Below are positions 36,150 through 47,375 of a DNA stretch of 64,000 nucleotides, piece after piece (position 1 is the first letter of the stretch; each line of letters begins with the position of its first letter). Where the stretch lies: assembly GCA_947623455.1 (NCBI GenBank), contig OX392541.1:3610701-3674700 (forward strand), in the 5' to 3' direction. Below the pieces are notes generated by a model that made no database searches, was not told the DNA's origin, and was given only the letters and a program-made list of their open reading frames with translations. The stretch is from Mimachlamys varia. Taxonomy: Eukaryota; Mollusca; Bivalvia; Pectinida; Pectinidae. The translations under genes were made by a program, and so were the position numbers.

Positions 36150-37060
36150 TGCTTGGTGGAGTAAAGTTGGTGATTACTTGGTAGTGTAAAGTTGGTGATT
36201 ACTTGGTAGTGTTAAGTTGTTGATGTAAAGTTGGTGATGTAAAATTGGTGATTACTTGGTAGTGTAAAGTTGGTGATTACTTGGTAGTGTAAAGTTGGTG
36301 ATTACTTGGTAGTGTAAAGTTGGTGATTACTTGGTAGTGTAAAGTTGGTGATTGTTTGGTAGTGTAAAGTTGGTGATTGTTTGGTGGTGTAAAGTTGGTG
36401 ATTGTTTGGTGGTGTAAAGTTGGTGATTACTTGGTGGTGTAAAGTTGGTGATTACTTGGTGGTGTAAAGTTGGTGATTACTTGGTAGTGTAAAGTTGGTG
36501 ATTACTTGGTGGTGTAAAGTAGGTAGTGTAAAGTTGGTGATTACTTGGTAGTGTAAAGTTGGTGATTACTTGGTAGTGTAAAGTTGGTGATTGTTTGGTG
36601 GTGTAAAGTTGGTGATTACTTGGTGGTGTAAAGTTGTTGATTGTTTGGTAGTGTAAAGTTGGTGATTACTTGGTAGTGTAAAGTTGGTGATTACTTGGTA
36701 GTGTAAAGTTGGTGATTACTTGTGGGTGTGAAGTTGGTGATTACTTGGTGGTGTAAAGTTGGTGATTACTTGGTGGTGTAAAGTTGGTGATTACTTGGTG
36801 GTGTAAAGTTGGTGATTGTTTGGTGGTGTAAAGTTGGTAGTGTAAAGTTGGTGGTGTAAAGTTGGTGATTACTTGGTGGGGTAAAGTTGGTGATTACTTA
36901 ATAGTGTAAAGTTGGTGATTACTTGGTGGTGTAAAGTTGGTGATTACTTGGTAGTGTAAAGTTGGTGATTACTTGGTGGTGTAAAGTTGGTGGTTACTTG
37001 GTAGTGTAAAGTTGGTGATTTCTTGGTCGTGTAAAGTTGGTGTTGTAAAGTTGGTGATTC
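36150..37060. repeat. 25-bp minisatellite, about 36 copies, just 3' of the OTU gene
   Basis: The unit is gtaaagttggtgattacttg followed by gtagt or gtggt, with attgttt and deleted variants. It starts about 47 bases beyond the OTU stop codon, so it may lie in the 3' UTR; no AATAAA is seen on the minus strand between stop and array. Confidence 0.95.
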
Positions 37061-37106
37061 AGTATAATGCGAGTCCTCCAATTGGTACACAAAAAGTCTT
37101 AAAGTG

Positions 37107-37862
37107 TTAATAATCTAGTCCTTGTGGTCTACGGAATGATTTTGGCTTGTCTCGCGGAGTTCGGCTACTTATACCTTTTGCACTGGGGTCAATGTCCAAC
37201 ACTGGTTCAAAGTGTTCGTTTTTGTTACAAATGTAAATGGCGGGATGATTCATGTCAGGGTTATCTAGAGGTTTGAATGTCTGCCATCGGTATTCCGTGA
37301 TTCCACTTATCCTACATGGAAAGAAAACTTCCACAACTGATTTGAGCATGGTTGCTGTAGCTAAGATCTCGACATCTGTGGCCCACTCTTTCGGACGCCT
37401 CATGTTGGACAGGTACTCGTTCATACCGCCGCGACTCATGAGGAAGGTACGGTACATATCCGGATGGTCACTCACATGTTTTGTTATCAACTCACGCACA
37501 CGTAGATGTTCACTTTCACTGCCCGTGATTATCGCGCTGATAGCACGGAAGAAGCAGTTACCGTCTGCTCGGATGGGGATCGTTTGAATTGGAGGCGATT
37601 TGTCGTAAAATGATTTCCGAGGACCATATTCAAAATAAGTTTTCACAGGAATTTTAAACATTTTGGCTTTTTCATTTTGCCAGTTTTTGCTAACTGGGAA
37701 AAACTGTTTCTTATTCCCCAAATCTTCTTCTCTGGGTGGTAGTTCCTCTGTTCTTGGAGTAAGCTGCTGTGTTGCTACCTTTGCTGTTTCTGGGTTGAAG
37801 GGGCGGTCAAAGTCCACGATAGGATTTCTTCTCTGGGGGCGGCGCGGATCCTTCCAACTCAT
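37107..37862 (-). CDS. OTU-family cysteine protease (predicted deubiquitinase), single coding exon
   Basis: 251 residues. An N-terminal region rich in Pro and charge (1-90) leads into an OTU domain at about 93-225. Catalytic landmarks: PIRADGNCFFRAIS with Asp100 and nucleophile Cys103; EWATDVEILATATM (159-172), typical of the OTU central helix; and YICNKNEHFEPVLDI with catalytic His217. OTU enzymes hydrolyse ubiquitin conjugates; substrate and paralogue are unknown. The coding region is intron-free, but the 5' leader is spliced (acceptor at 37919). An upstream frame in the same register ends at a TAG nine bases before this ATG. Intact and probably functional; an old retrocopy is possible. Confidence 0.88.
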   Translation of the reverse strand: MSWKDPRRPQRRNPIVDFDRPFNPETAKVATQQLTPRTEELPPREEDLGNKKQFFPVSKNWQNEKAKMFKIPVKTYFEYGPRKSFYDKSPPIQTIPIRADGNCFFRAISAIITGSESEHLRVRELITKHVSDHPDMYRTFLMSRGGMNEYLSNMRRPKEWATDVEILATATMLKSVVEVFFPCRISGITEYRWQTFKPLDNPDMNHPAIYICNKNEHFEPVLDIDPSAKGISSRTPRDKPKSFRRPQGLDY

Positions 37863-37868
37863 GTCTTG

Positions 37869-37913
37869 CTACGTCATATAGTTTCTTGGGTCAATAGCTA
37901 CGTCCCATGTCAT
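37869..37913 (-). CDS. Upstream ORF in OTU leader, in frame with the main ORF
   Basis: Fifteen codons including stop: MTWDVAIDPRNYMT then TAG, followed by CAA GAC and the main ATG. It is in frame with the OTU ORF, so readthrough would give a 16-residue extension plus one inserted residue. It could reduce translation of the main frame, or the true start may differ. Whether it is translated is not known. Confidence 0.5.
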   Translation of the reverse strand: MTWDVAIDPRNYMT

Positions 37914-38099
37914 TAAACACTGCAAGAAATAAACACAAACATTACGTTAATGTTCTAAACAAACAAATATCGATCAAGTAGCATCTCTGGTATATATCAA
38001 ACTTGTTGTTAACACACAATGTACATCGTAGGTACATATACATTGCTTAGTTTGAGAGAAAAATTTGTTAATGTACCATTTTTGGGTGATGGATATCAC

Positions 38100-38255
38100 A
38101 TTTGTCTTTCACCACAGCAGCCAGGGTTTAATTCCCTGACTAGATTTGAAAAGGTATAGGGATCACCTGCCCGACCACATGGGTTTTCTTCGGGTACTCC
38201 AGTTTCCTCCCACAGTAAGACACCTCAGGCGCTAACATTAGGGCCAACAAGAGAG
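38100..38255. repeat. SINE-like fragment in OTU leader intron
   Basis: Contains gggttttcttcgggtactcc followed by agtttcctcccac, a sequence seen in other SINE bodies here (47286). Ends are not clear. Confidence 0.4.
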
Positions 38256-38299
38256 ATTAATAAAAGTTGGATATTTTTTTTTCATTATTGTTGTAAAAT

Positions 38300-39410
38300 A
38301 AAGTTTATAGGTTCTACTGTACACACAGACCAAAGTCTCCAGACTAACAAGGTTCTACTGTACACACAGACCAAAGTGTCCAGACTAACAAGGTTCTACT
38401 GTACACACAAACCAAAGTGTCCAGACTAACAAGGTTCTACTGTACACACAGACCAAAGTGTCCAGACTAACAAGGTTCTACTGTACACACAGACCAAAGT
38501 GTCCAGACTAACAAGGTTCTACTGTACAAACAAACCAAAGTGTCCAGACTAACAAGGTTCTACTGTACACACAGACCAAAGTGTCCAGACTAACAAGGTT
38601 CTACTGTACAAACAAACCAAAGTGTCCAGACTAACAAGGTTCTACTGTACAAACAGAACAAAGTGTCCACACTAACAAGGCTCTACTGTACACACTAACA
38701 AGGTTCTACTGTACACACAAAGCAAAGTGTCCAGACTAACAAAGTTCTACTATACACAAAAACTTAAGTGTGAAACTTAAAACAAAAACAAAACAAAGTG
38801 TCCAGACTAACAAGGTTCTACTGTACACACAGTCCAAAGTGTCCAGACTAACAATGTTCTATAGCTACTGTACACACAAACCAAAGTGTCCACACTAGCA
38901 AGGTTCTACTGTACACACAAACCAAAGTGTCCAGACTAACAAGGTTCTACTGTACACACAAACCAAAGTGTCCACACTAGCAAGGTTCTACTGTACACAC
39001 AAACCAAAGTGTCCAGACTAACAAGGTTCTACTGTACACACAAACCAAAGTGTCCACACTAGCAAGGTTCTACTCTACACACAGACCAAAGTGTCCACAC
39101 TGGCAAGGTTCTACTGTACACACAGACCAAAGTGTCCACACTAGCAAGGTTCTACTGTACACACAGACCAAAGTGTCCAGACTAACAATGTTCTATAGCT
39201 ACTGTACACACAAACCAAAGTGTCCACACTAGCAAGGTTCTACTGTACACACAGACCAAAGTGTCCAAACTAGCAAGGTTCTACTGTACACACAAACCAA
39301 AGTGTCCAGACTAACAAGGTTCTACTGTACACACAAACCAAAGTGTCCAGATTAACAAGGTTCTACTCTACACACAAACCAAAGTATCCACACTAAAAGG
39401 GTTCTACTGT
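38300..39410. repeat. 41-bp minisatellite, about 26 copies, in OTU leader intron
   Basis: The unit combines ggttctactgtacacacaga, ccaaagtgtccagactaaca and a. Variants include cacactagcaagg and an inserted atagct. It is about 180 bases from the first-exon donor and does not include it. Confidence 0.95.
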
Positions 39411-40330
39411 ACGACAGCAAGCTTTAAGGTTCTATACGCTTACGGTACGTTTAGATCTAAAGTTAATTCGATATTTAACTGTTGATCACAAATTAAATCA
39501 GCTGGACAAACAATCATTGGCCTCGCTACTATATGTAGACACTTCATCTTACCGACATATAGAACATATACATACAAAACGAACTCACCGCAAACACTGC
39601 ACTGTCCGCAATGGCCCCAGCGTCGCCTTCAAATTAGTTTTAATCTGATCAGTACAATTGACAAAGTCTAAATTCAAGAATATCACAAGCTGTTGACATA
39701 ACATGTAATGGTCGCTACTTCCTGTGAACATGCGCACTGTGATAGGTAAATAACGGGTAGATTGTCACCTGTATAATAACAGTGTAATATACACGTCCAG
39801 ACACGAACTATCAATCAAATGTATATACCTGTACTCAATGGTACTGGGATACGTGTACGTAATGTGTAATAGACACCGGGTAGATTTATTGATTTAGCGC
39901 TTCCCCGCCTACAAGAAAGTCTGTATTTCTGTTAATAATTAATAATAATAAAGATGATACCATCAATTTATTTTAAAGTCTATACAGTAGGGCTTACTCT
40001 ATTTACATTGGCAGACTGGTGTGGCCTCTAGTAATTATTTTGAATTACTGTCGTTCACAGCATTTTAGGCAATTTAATTACTATCACGGACTTAAATTAA
40101 ATTGCTATGTAGGGACCCCATTGGAAATAAGCCTTTATGGCTTGAAAGAAGTCAATCTGTGATTTTACCATCTGTGATATTTTAAATTCAAATTAAACTG
40201 TCCATCCAAAGATTGCTTAATTTTATGTATTTAATTGTTGCCTTTTACCTGAATAAATATTATTATTATTACTATCTAAATCCGTGCTATGATACATGTT
40301 TTTAACCTTCCCCGTGCACGTGGTTTTGAC

Positions 40331-40586
40331 AACTGAGCCACAGGGACATGAGAATTTGTTACAACTAGTTTTGGGCCTAAACCGATTTTGAGGTGTTCAG
40401 ATCCAGAGTAATTTAAGAAAATTGATTTAAACCCCCAAAAGAGTATAATTACTTACACCTCAGATTATTTATTTATTTATTTTGAGAGTTTTACGTCCTC
40501 ACATGGCCTTACGACCTTCGGTGGACGATCCTCAGATTAGGTCCAAAACTAACGGTAACAAATTCTCAGGTCCCCGTGATCTGGGC
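40331..40586. mobile_element. MITE copy A, 8-bp-TSD family with CACAGGGACC termini
   Basis: Element 40339-40578, ends CACAGGGACA and GGTCCCCGTG, flanked by aactgagc and atctgggc (6 of 8 match). The centre (about 40470-40530) differs from the other copies. Confidence 0.65.
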
Positions 40587-40738
40587 TTTTTTGTCTAAAT
40601 CATCACTGGGGGAACAAATAGACTTGCAAGAAAATAGTGAATGGAACACAGACTTTACAATATATATGTATCTTTGATTTTATTTGGTTTCGTTTTGTAT
40701 AGTTTATACTTCCCGTAAACAACTAAGATCATTTAAGG

Positions 40739-40826
40739 ATATGAATGCAATCTGGGTGCCAGATAAATATCCGTGACGGTTAGGACGTCATTCTATTCAT
40801 CTTGCACCCAAATTGCATTCATATCG
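40739..40826. mobile_element. Short fold-back element
   Basis: atatgaatgcaatctgggtg and gcacccaaattgcattcata form near-perfect arms around about 45 bases. Confidence 0.6.
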
Positions 40827-41127
40827 ACGATAAATACAATCTGACAGACGTTTAATGGTTAAATATATACACACATCATCACATTACATAATAAGATCAA
40901 TCACATTCGAATAGGATTCGGAAATAAGTTTTAACTTATGTAAATACGTCTCCGTTTATATGTCACATTAATTAAACAGAAACGGCATCAAGTTGGAGAA
41001 TATGTAAATATACATTGATACTTGCAAAGGTGAAAAAAGGAAGAAAATAGTAAAAGACTGAGACTATAGGAAATAAAAGAGGAGAGCTGCCAATGTAATG
41101 ACATGAAATAACTGGTGACTGGAGCCT

Positions 41128-41406
41128 GCTGTAACCACAGGGACCTGAGAGTTTGTTACAGCTAGCTATAGAGTAATTTTACACTTTTGGGGGGTTAGAT
41201 CAATTTTCGATAAAAATGCCCCCTCAATGGTCATAATAGCTTTTATGACCATTGAGGGTGCGTTTTTATCTATTGTGACCATTGAGGGGACATTTTTATC
41301 GAAATTTGATCTAAACCCCACACAAGTGTAAAATTACTCTAAATACGTACCCTTCTTTAGTTCCAAATCTAGCTGTAACAAATTCTCAGGTCCCAGTGGC
41401 TGTAAC
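41128..41406. mobile_element. MITE copy B with perfect 8-bp target duplication
   Basis: Element 41136-41398, ends CACAGGGACCTGAG and CTCAGGTCCCAGTG, flanked on both sides by gctgtaac. The two arms are reverse complements over most of their length; a second inner palindrome around ctcaatggtcataa sits at the centre. Confidence 0.9.
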
Positions 41407-41562
41407 AGCTGTGTTTTGGAAAAAAAACATTCAAATCTTTTAGAATTAATAATGAAGTTTTGAACGCATGAAATAAATCAAAAGGTTTTCACCATGTGTA
41501 AGCTCGTTTTCACTGCAGAGCAGTGTTTCGGTTGAGAGGGGATGGTTTAGAATACTAAATTA

Positions 41563-41961
41563 TTGTGAAACCTCGCTTAAAGACCGCCTCAGAATTAAGA
41601 CCCCCTCGCTATTAGACCACTCATTTCAGTCCCGAAAAAAATCGTCTCTATATCTTTGTATTTTAAGCTTCACTTATAAGACCACCTAGTTTTGAACACA
41701 GGGATCTGAGAATTTGCTACAGCTAATTTTGGCCATAAACTGGGGTGTTAAGAGTAATTTGACACTTTTTGGGGGTTTAGATCAATTTTCGATAAAAAAT
41801 TTCTCTCAATGGTTATAAAGGCTATGGCAATTACTGTGTGTTTAACATTACAAAGCCTATATATACATGTAAGTTAATGGATCATAAAAACGTGTCAAAA
41901 AGTGAATTTCAGAGAGGTGGTCCCTAATTTAAGGTGGTCTTAATAGAGAGGTTTCACTGTA
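41563..41961. mobile_element. Tigger/pogo-like MITE with a nested MITE fragment
   Basis: Left end ttgtgaaacctcgcttaaag; the right end in reverse complement is tacagtgaaacctctctatt, the kind of terminus known from Tigger/pogo elements. A degenerate copy C of the CACAGGG family begins at 41697 inside it and its right end is not recognisable. Confidence 0.6.
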
Positions 41962-42366
41962 CTATAAAACAACGTATGCGAGGGTATGACAAAAACAGAC
42001 AACGTAACACAAAAGGTTCGTTGGTCTTATCTTCTTGATTAAACTAGAGACGTATATAACACATATATCATATACGCCTCTGATTAAACGAGCATAGTGG
42101 CGCTCTACCAAATTAATAAAATTCAAGTGGGCTGCACTCCATCCTCAATCTTGCATGGTGAATCTGATCCAGTCTAGTACCGATATGGAAATAAGATGGA
42201 CCGTTGCACGTGGGGTATTTGATAACTCTATGTTGCATCAAACAGAGAATTCCACAAACTGTTAACAAACCACAGAAAAGTTTAATCTAAAGATTTGTGC
42301 GACAAGAAGGGTGACGAAAGTTCTCGCATGTACCAACAGGAGTGTTATGATCCCGGATGCTGTTAA

Positions 42367-42556
42367 ATATTACGCACAGGGACCTGAGAATTTGTTACGG
42401 CTAGTTTTGGACCTAAACTAGGATGTTTTAGAGTAATTTTACACTTTTTTGGGGTTTAGATCAATTTTCGATAAAAATGCCCCCGTCCCCTTCAATGGTC
42501 ATAAAAGCCTTTTATAATACTTTTGTAATAAATTCTCAGGTCCATGCGTTATTACG
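42367..42556. mobile_element. MITE copy D, 8-bp-TSD family
   Basis: Element 42375-42548, ends CACAGGGACCTGAG and CTCAGGTCCATGCG, flanked by atattacg and ttattacg (7 of 8). The right arm is shortened compared with copy B. Confidence 0.75.
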
Positions 42557-42964
42557 CTGAAGAAGAATTTCTTGTAGATACCAAGGAAGAAGATCGTTAA
42601 CAATTTTTATGGAAATGAATAATTTTATGATATTTGTGTCTTGAACGTCTTGCCCGACACACGACTTGGTTCTTTTAAGACAATATATTCTCATTTAACG
42701 ACAAGACTATAATTTGTTACGTTGATCTATTAACGTTGAACGGCACATGATTTTTTTTCTGTCAGATGCTCTATATCATTTTCACCGGATCAATACCAGT
42801 GTTTCATTGAACACTACTGCTTTGAAATAAATTCAACCCTGGATACTTATACGGGGCTATGTGATTTAGATTACATCTGACGTCACGTATTTGTGTGTAT
42901 GGTAACTATTGACAATAGTCTTCTGAAGGACCTCGGAAGAGGTGAAGGGTCTAAAGTGTACACT

Positions 42965-43215
42965 GCATTGCATCGTCGGAAACCCACGGTACACCAACCG
43001 CCATCGTCGGAAACCCACGGTATATATACCAACCGCCATCGTCGGAAACCCACGGTACACCAACCGCCATCGTCGGAAACCCACGGTACACCAACCGCCA
43101 TCGTCGGAAACCAACGGTACACTTATCTTAAGTATGCAAACGTCAGAGAAGTGTACCGTGGGTTTCCGACGATGACCAACCGCAAGCATCAGTGTACCGT
43201 GGGTTTCCGACGATG
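42965..43215. repeat. 31-bp tandem repeat with inverted end copies
   Basis: The unit is catcgtcggaaacccacggt followed by acaccaaccgc, five copies to about 43115, then two copies in reverse orientation at 43155-43175 and 43193-43215. The frames on both strands (HRRKPTVHQPPSSET-type) are only translations of the repeat. Confidence 0.9.
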
Positions 43216-43394
43216 ACTGCATTGCTATTTTTCCACAATCGCTTCCCCTCTCAAAGACGTTCCAGTACTTGATGATAAGTATATCTCTGTATATGATAAA
43301 TAAGAACTCGTCGAAAATATTTAAGTTTTCGGGATTTTCTTCATAAAAAACTTTTGGACTAATTCCAGGATCAGCATCTTTATATATTTTTTAA

Positions 43395-43615
43395 AATCTA
43401 GTGGTCAGCATACGGTCAGTGTAAAATATAGTGGTCAGCGATGCGGTCCGTGTAAAATCTAGTGGTCAGCGATGCGGTCAGTGTAAAATCTAGTGGTCAG
43501 CGATGCGGTCAGTGTAAAATCTAGTGGTCAGCGATGCGGTCAGTGTAAAATCTAGTGGTTAGCGATGCGGTCAGTGTAAAATATAGTGGTCAGCGATGCG
43601 GTCTGTGTAAAATAT
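43395..43615. repeat. 31-bp minisatellite, about 8 copies
   Basis: The unit is aaaatctagtggtcagcgat followed by gcggtcagtgt. No exon nearby. Confidence 0.9.
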
Positions 43616-43636
43616 ACCGATGGGCTTTTTGTTCTC

Positions 43637-43885
43637 GACATATCCACAGGGACCTGAGCATTTGTTACAGCTAGTTTTCGCCCTAAAATAGGGTGTTTAG
43701 AGTAATTTTACACATTTTGGGGGTTAAGATCAATTTTCGAAATAAAATGCCCCACTCAAATGTCATAAAGGGGGCATTTTTATCGAAAATTGATCTTAAC
43801 CCCCAAAATGTGTAAAACTACTCTAAACACCATATTTTAGGTCCGAAACTAGCTGTAACAAATCTTAGGTCCCTGTGGACATATC
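43637..43885. mobile_element. MITE copy E, near-perfect palindrome with perfect 8-bp target duplication
   Basis: Element 43645-43877, ends CACAGGGACCTGAG and CTTAGGTCCCTGTG, flanked on both sides by gacatatc. The two arms pair almost throughout, meeting near catttgggg/cccc at about 43757. Confidence 0.92.
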
Positions 43886-43989
43886 CATATCATTGGTTGG
43901 GGCAACCTCAATCTGATTAAAATACAGATCTTCACTATTACTATCGTGCGTAGGTTTGAATTGGGTATCTCGTGAATGAATTAAGCATT

Positions 43990-45160
43990 TTGAAAATAAC
44001 TAAATTAAAAAGTCCAATTTATTTCACGTGAAATTCACTTTTTACCACATTTCACGTGAAATCCACGTGAAGGCTTAATGCCTCATAGTTTTGGGTAGGG
44101 ATCTTAAGGGTTTCAGAGTTATGACCAAGGGGCCAAATCTGCCAAGGATGGAGACAATTATAGTAACATTATTGTATTTGTCTCCTTATGCCCAGCAATT
44201 TTATAGAGTGCTGGGCTGGGGACCTTGAGCGTTTAAAAGTTATGACCCAGTTGCAAGTGTTCAGTCTGCAAAAGTGTGGCAGACCCCGGGATCAGTTATA
44301 ATATCAGGATTGTGTTATGCCCAACAATTCTTTTTCTAGTTTTAGGTTTGGGACCTTAAGCGTTTCAAAGTTATGACCCAGTGGTTAAGTCTGCAAGGGC
44401 ATGGCAGACCCTAGCACCATTTATAATATCATGGTTGTGTTTTCTCTCTTAATCCCTGGCAATTATATAGGCATATCTTGTTATAGATATGGGATCTCAA
44501 CCAATTCAAAGTTTTAAAGTATTTTTTGGGTGGGGTTGAGGTGTTAATTTATACAATCGTCATTTACCACCACCTGGGATTCTTCCAACAAGTAAAACTG
44601 ATTTCCATATTGTTGGTTACAGAGAAGAAGTTGCTTAAAGCAAATAGCCAGATTAAAGATTTTGGCCATGCCCATAAGCCCTAATATAATATTATGTTCA
44701 ATTCTGAATCCCCACCACCTCAATATGTATACATATATAATTATAATTATACATTTTGGCCTCCCTACTCAGTTTCCTTGGGAGATGGGGTCAGACTTAC
44801 CATTTTTACAATTTCGAATACCTGCTACCCTGGGGCACTGGTGCTACCAGTGAAATATGGTTTTTATCCATTGCTTAGTTTCAGAGAAGTTGCCATCCCT
44901 ACCTTTCATGAATGTTCCCAACCAATTATGATTTATACATGTACGTATCCAGTACATAGTCCTAGAGAAGATGTTTATAACAGCAATATGGTCAAATTTA
45001 CAACTTTTCACCCTTCTACCCCCTTGGAGAATACCACGATCATTTATACAATTTTGAATCCCGACTACCTAGGGATGCTACCAGTGAAATATGGTTGGTT
45101 TCCATTGCTTGGTTCCAGAGAAGTCACTTTTAAACTGATATAGCTAAACCACCTTCAGCC
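43990..45160. repeat. Degenerate dispersed-repeat region
   Basis: Two repeat types: one with aaagttatgacccagt and tggcagacccc (44100-44420, period about 125-150), another with accagtgaaatatggtt and gcttagtttcagagaag (44560-45125, period about 180). Similar wording is common in bivalve genomes. The frames at 44662-45143 are repeat translations without a domain. Confidence 0.55.
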
Positions 45161-45894
45161 GGGCACAGGGGAGTCGGTCCTACCAATATTTGATCATCTT
45201 TGAATCCTCCACATCAATATGCTTACAACTTAAAATTAATACCTTGAAATAGTAATTGTCATACAATTCTTTGAAACATTGTGTAGAAAAAGTGAACCCT
45301 TTCAGAATAAAAAATAATATGTTGAGTCGTCCTCCAATCAATCTGACCTTGAATTTTGACCTTCTGACATAAAACACTTTGTCACAAGTCCACATTTGAT
45401 TCCTTACAATTGTCCACTATCTATACACACAAAAGGGAGATACTAGCCAGGTGGCATAGGACAGTGAGTAAATGCCTGATAAGGCTGCTACTGTGAACTC
45501 CCCCTAATTGTACGTGTGGATTTCATTGATTGTATAAATTGTATACTGTAATAGCCTCCAAACTGTTCAAGATGTGGAAATTTTTGCGCTGCAGTTATGC
45601 TGTTTTGCACAGTGTACCCAAAATACTATTACCCACTGTAACGTTTGAGTGGTGTTAAATAAGTTGGTGTGTGTTTGGTTATATTCGCAGAGATTTGCAC
45701 ACTGCGAAAAATTCCTCTTTTACAGTATCTATGAACTGTAAAGCACTTGAAAGTAGCTTATATTAGCTAGATAGGGTGCTATATTAAATGTTGTATATTT
45801 AATTCATTTAACATTTGTATAAATCCCTCCACTAATACTGTAGGAGAATGATTTTATAGATTTGCCTATAAATCCTGTATCAGGGCCGGATTAC

Positions 45895-46028
45895 CAACAG
45901 GGCTACCACACTCTTCTTGTATCCCAACAGCTCAGTAATGTTCTTCACAGATCCAGTCAAAATCTTTTCTTTTCTGTGATAAGTTGACCGACAGACGTGG
46001 CAGACGCCAGACATGGTGAACTAAAATC
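45895..46028 (-). CDS. Possible first coding exon of an unknown (zinc-binding?) protein
   Basis: Acceptor ttaccag at 46029, ATG at 46014, then 40 open codons beginning MSGVCHVCRSTYHRKEKIL and ending GYKKSVVALL, and a donor TTG|gtaatc (phase 0). The CxxC pair near the N-terminus followed by a leucine-rich helix recalls ZAD-like or other zinc-binding N-termini in invertebrates. No second exon was found to the left, so this may be an isolated or decayed exon. Confidence 0.35.
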
Positions 46029-46446
46029 CTGGTAAAAAACAAAAGTTTCAATAGCATTCTTTTCCAAATAAAATTTTATTAATTAACAGCAAGTAAAAAT
46101 TGTTATTGATTCCATAAAATACTAATTCTTTGTCTCCAAAACAATTAATTACTTAAAAAATGTAATCTGTGTAGCAAAATATTGTATTAAATGTTAAATA
46201 TTAAGTTGAGGAGTTAAAAATCCAAGTCTGCAATACAAGTAGAAGTTTCACTCAACATTTATCTTATTTTAACAATTTTCTCGCTGAAAGCAGTCCGCTT
46301 ATAATAAAGTATAATTGCATCGATTACCATTTTGTAGATTACTTTCTACAGCAAGTCTTGTAAGTGTGCTAATTCACCAAAGTGCTTATCGGTTGAAATT
46401 TCTTAATAAGTAATAAGTATATCTATAGTAAATCTTTGATAAATCA

Positions 46447-47100
46447 GGTTTTATTATAAAACAACCTGTCTAATCCGATTCTTATAAAACAAGCAACTGG
46501 CTGCTGTGTAATCTGATTCTTATAAAACAACCAACTGGCACCTGTGTAATCCGATTCTTATAAAACAACCAACTGGCACCTGTGTAATCTGATTCTTATA
46601 AAACAAACAGCTGGCACCTGTATAATCTGATTCTTATAAAACAACCAACTGGCACCTGTATAATCTGATTCTTGTAAAACAACCAACTGGCACCTGTGTA
46701 ATCTGATTCTTATAAAACAACCAACAGGCACCTGTATAATCTGATTCTTATAAAACAACCAACTGGCACCTGTATAATCTGATTCTTGTAAAACAACCAA
46801 CTGGCACCTGTGTAATCTGATTCTTACAAAACAACCAACAGGCACCTGTATAATCTGATTATTATAAACAACCAACTGGCACCTGTGTAATCCGATTCTT
46901 ATAATACAACCAACTGGCACCTGTGTAATCTGATTCTTATAAAACAGCCAACTGGCACCTGTGTAATCTGATTATTATAAACAACCAACTGGCACCTGTG
47001 TAATCTGATTCTTATAAAACAACCAACTGGCACCTGTGTAATCTGATTCTTATAAAACAACCAACTGGCACCTGTGAAATCTGATTCTTATAAAACAACC
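46447..47100. repeat. 38-bp minisatellite, about 17 copies
   Basis: The unit is ctggcacctgtgtaatctga followed by ttcttataaaacaaccaa. The left neighbour of a SINE at 47102. Minus-strand frames of up to 120 residues are repeat translations. Confidence 0.95.
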
Positions 47101-47101
47101 A

Positions 47102-47375
47102 ACCTGGGCCCCGGTGGCCGAGTGGTTAATGTGTCCCAACATTCTACTACTAGCCCTCCACCTATGGGCCTCGGTGGCCGAGTGGTTAATGGGTCCCGAA
47201 ATTTTACCACTAGCCCTCCACCTCTGGGCTGCGAGTTTAAAAACCCCTGTGGGCCAGTTGCCAGGTACTGACTGTAGGTTGGTGGTTTTTCTACAGGTAC
47301 TCTGGCTTCCCTCCACCTCCAAAACCTGGCCCGTCCTTAAATGACCCTGGCCATTAATAGGACGTAAAACAAAAA
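47102..47375 (+). mobile_element. tRNA-derived SINE with duplicated head
   Basis: Two copies of ggtggccgagtggttaatg (A-box, tRNA-Leu/Ser-like) at about 47111 and 47174 are followed by a decayed B-box near 47230 (gcgagtttaaaaaccc) and a body with ggtggtttttctacagg, tactctggcttccctccacc and a cattaataggacgtaaaac 3' part. Confidence 0.7.

Larger units (their letters stand above)
37863..39700 (-). other. OTU gene 5' leader: noncoding exons and intron
   Basis: The acceptor ttgcag|TGTTTAATG places a leader exon start at 37919; a candidate first-exon donor TTTGCG|gtgagt is at 39589, preceded by GC-richer sequence to about 39650. The intron between is about 1.7 kb and holds the 41-bp array. The promoter is probably near 39650-39750; no TATA box chosen. 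Confidence 0.55.

Noticed and set aside
37252..37881. Plus-strand frames opposite the OTU exon
   Set aside because: Antisense shadows of the OTU coding sequence, which has the catalytic Cys, His and domain pattern.
42866..43222. Overlapping frames on both strands rich in HRRKPTVHQPPSSET or its antisense
   Set aside because: Direct translation of the 31-bp tandem repeat and its inverted copies; no start context, splice sites or domain.
46558..47344. Frames with repeated CQLVVLQESDYTGASWLF-type sequence and frames over the SINE
   Set aside because: Translation of the 38-bp array and of a tRNA-derived SINE, not conserved coding sequence.
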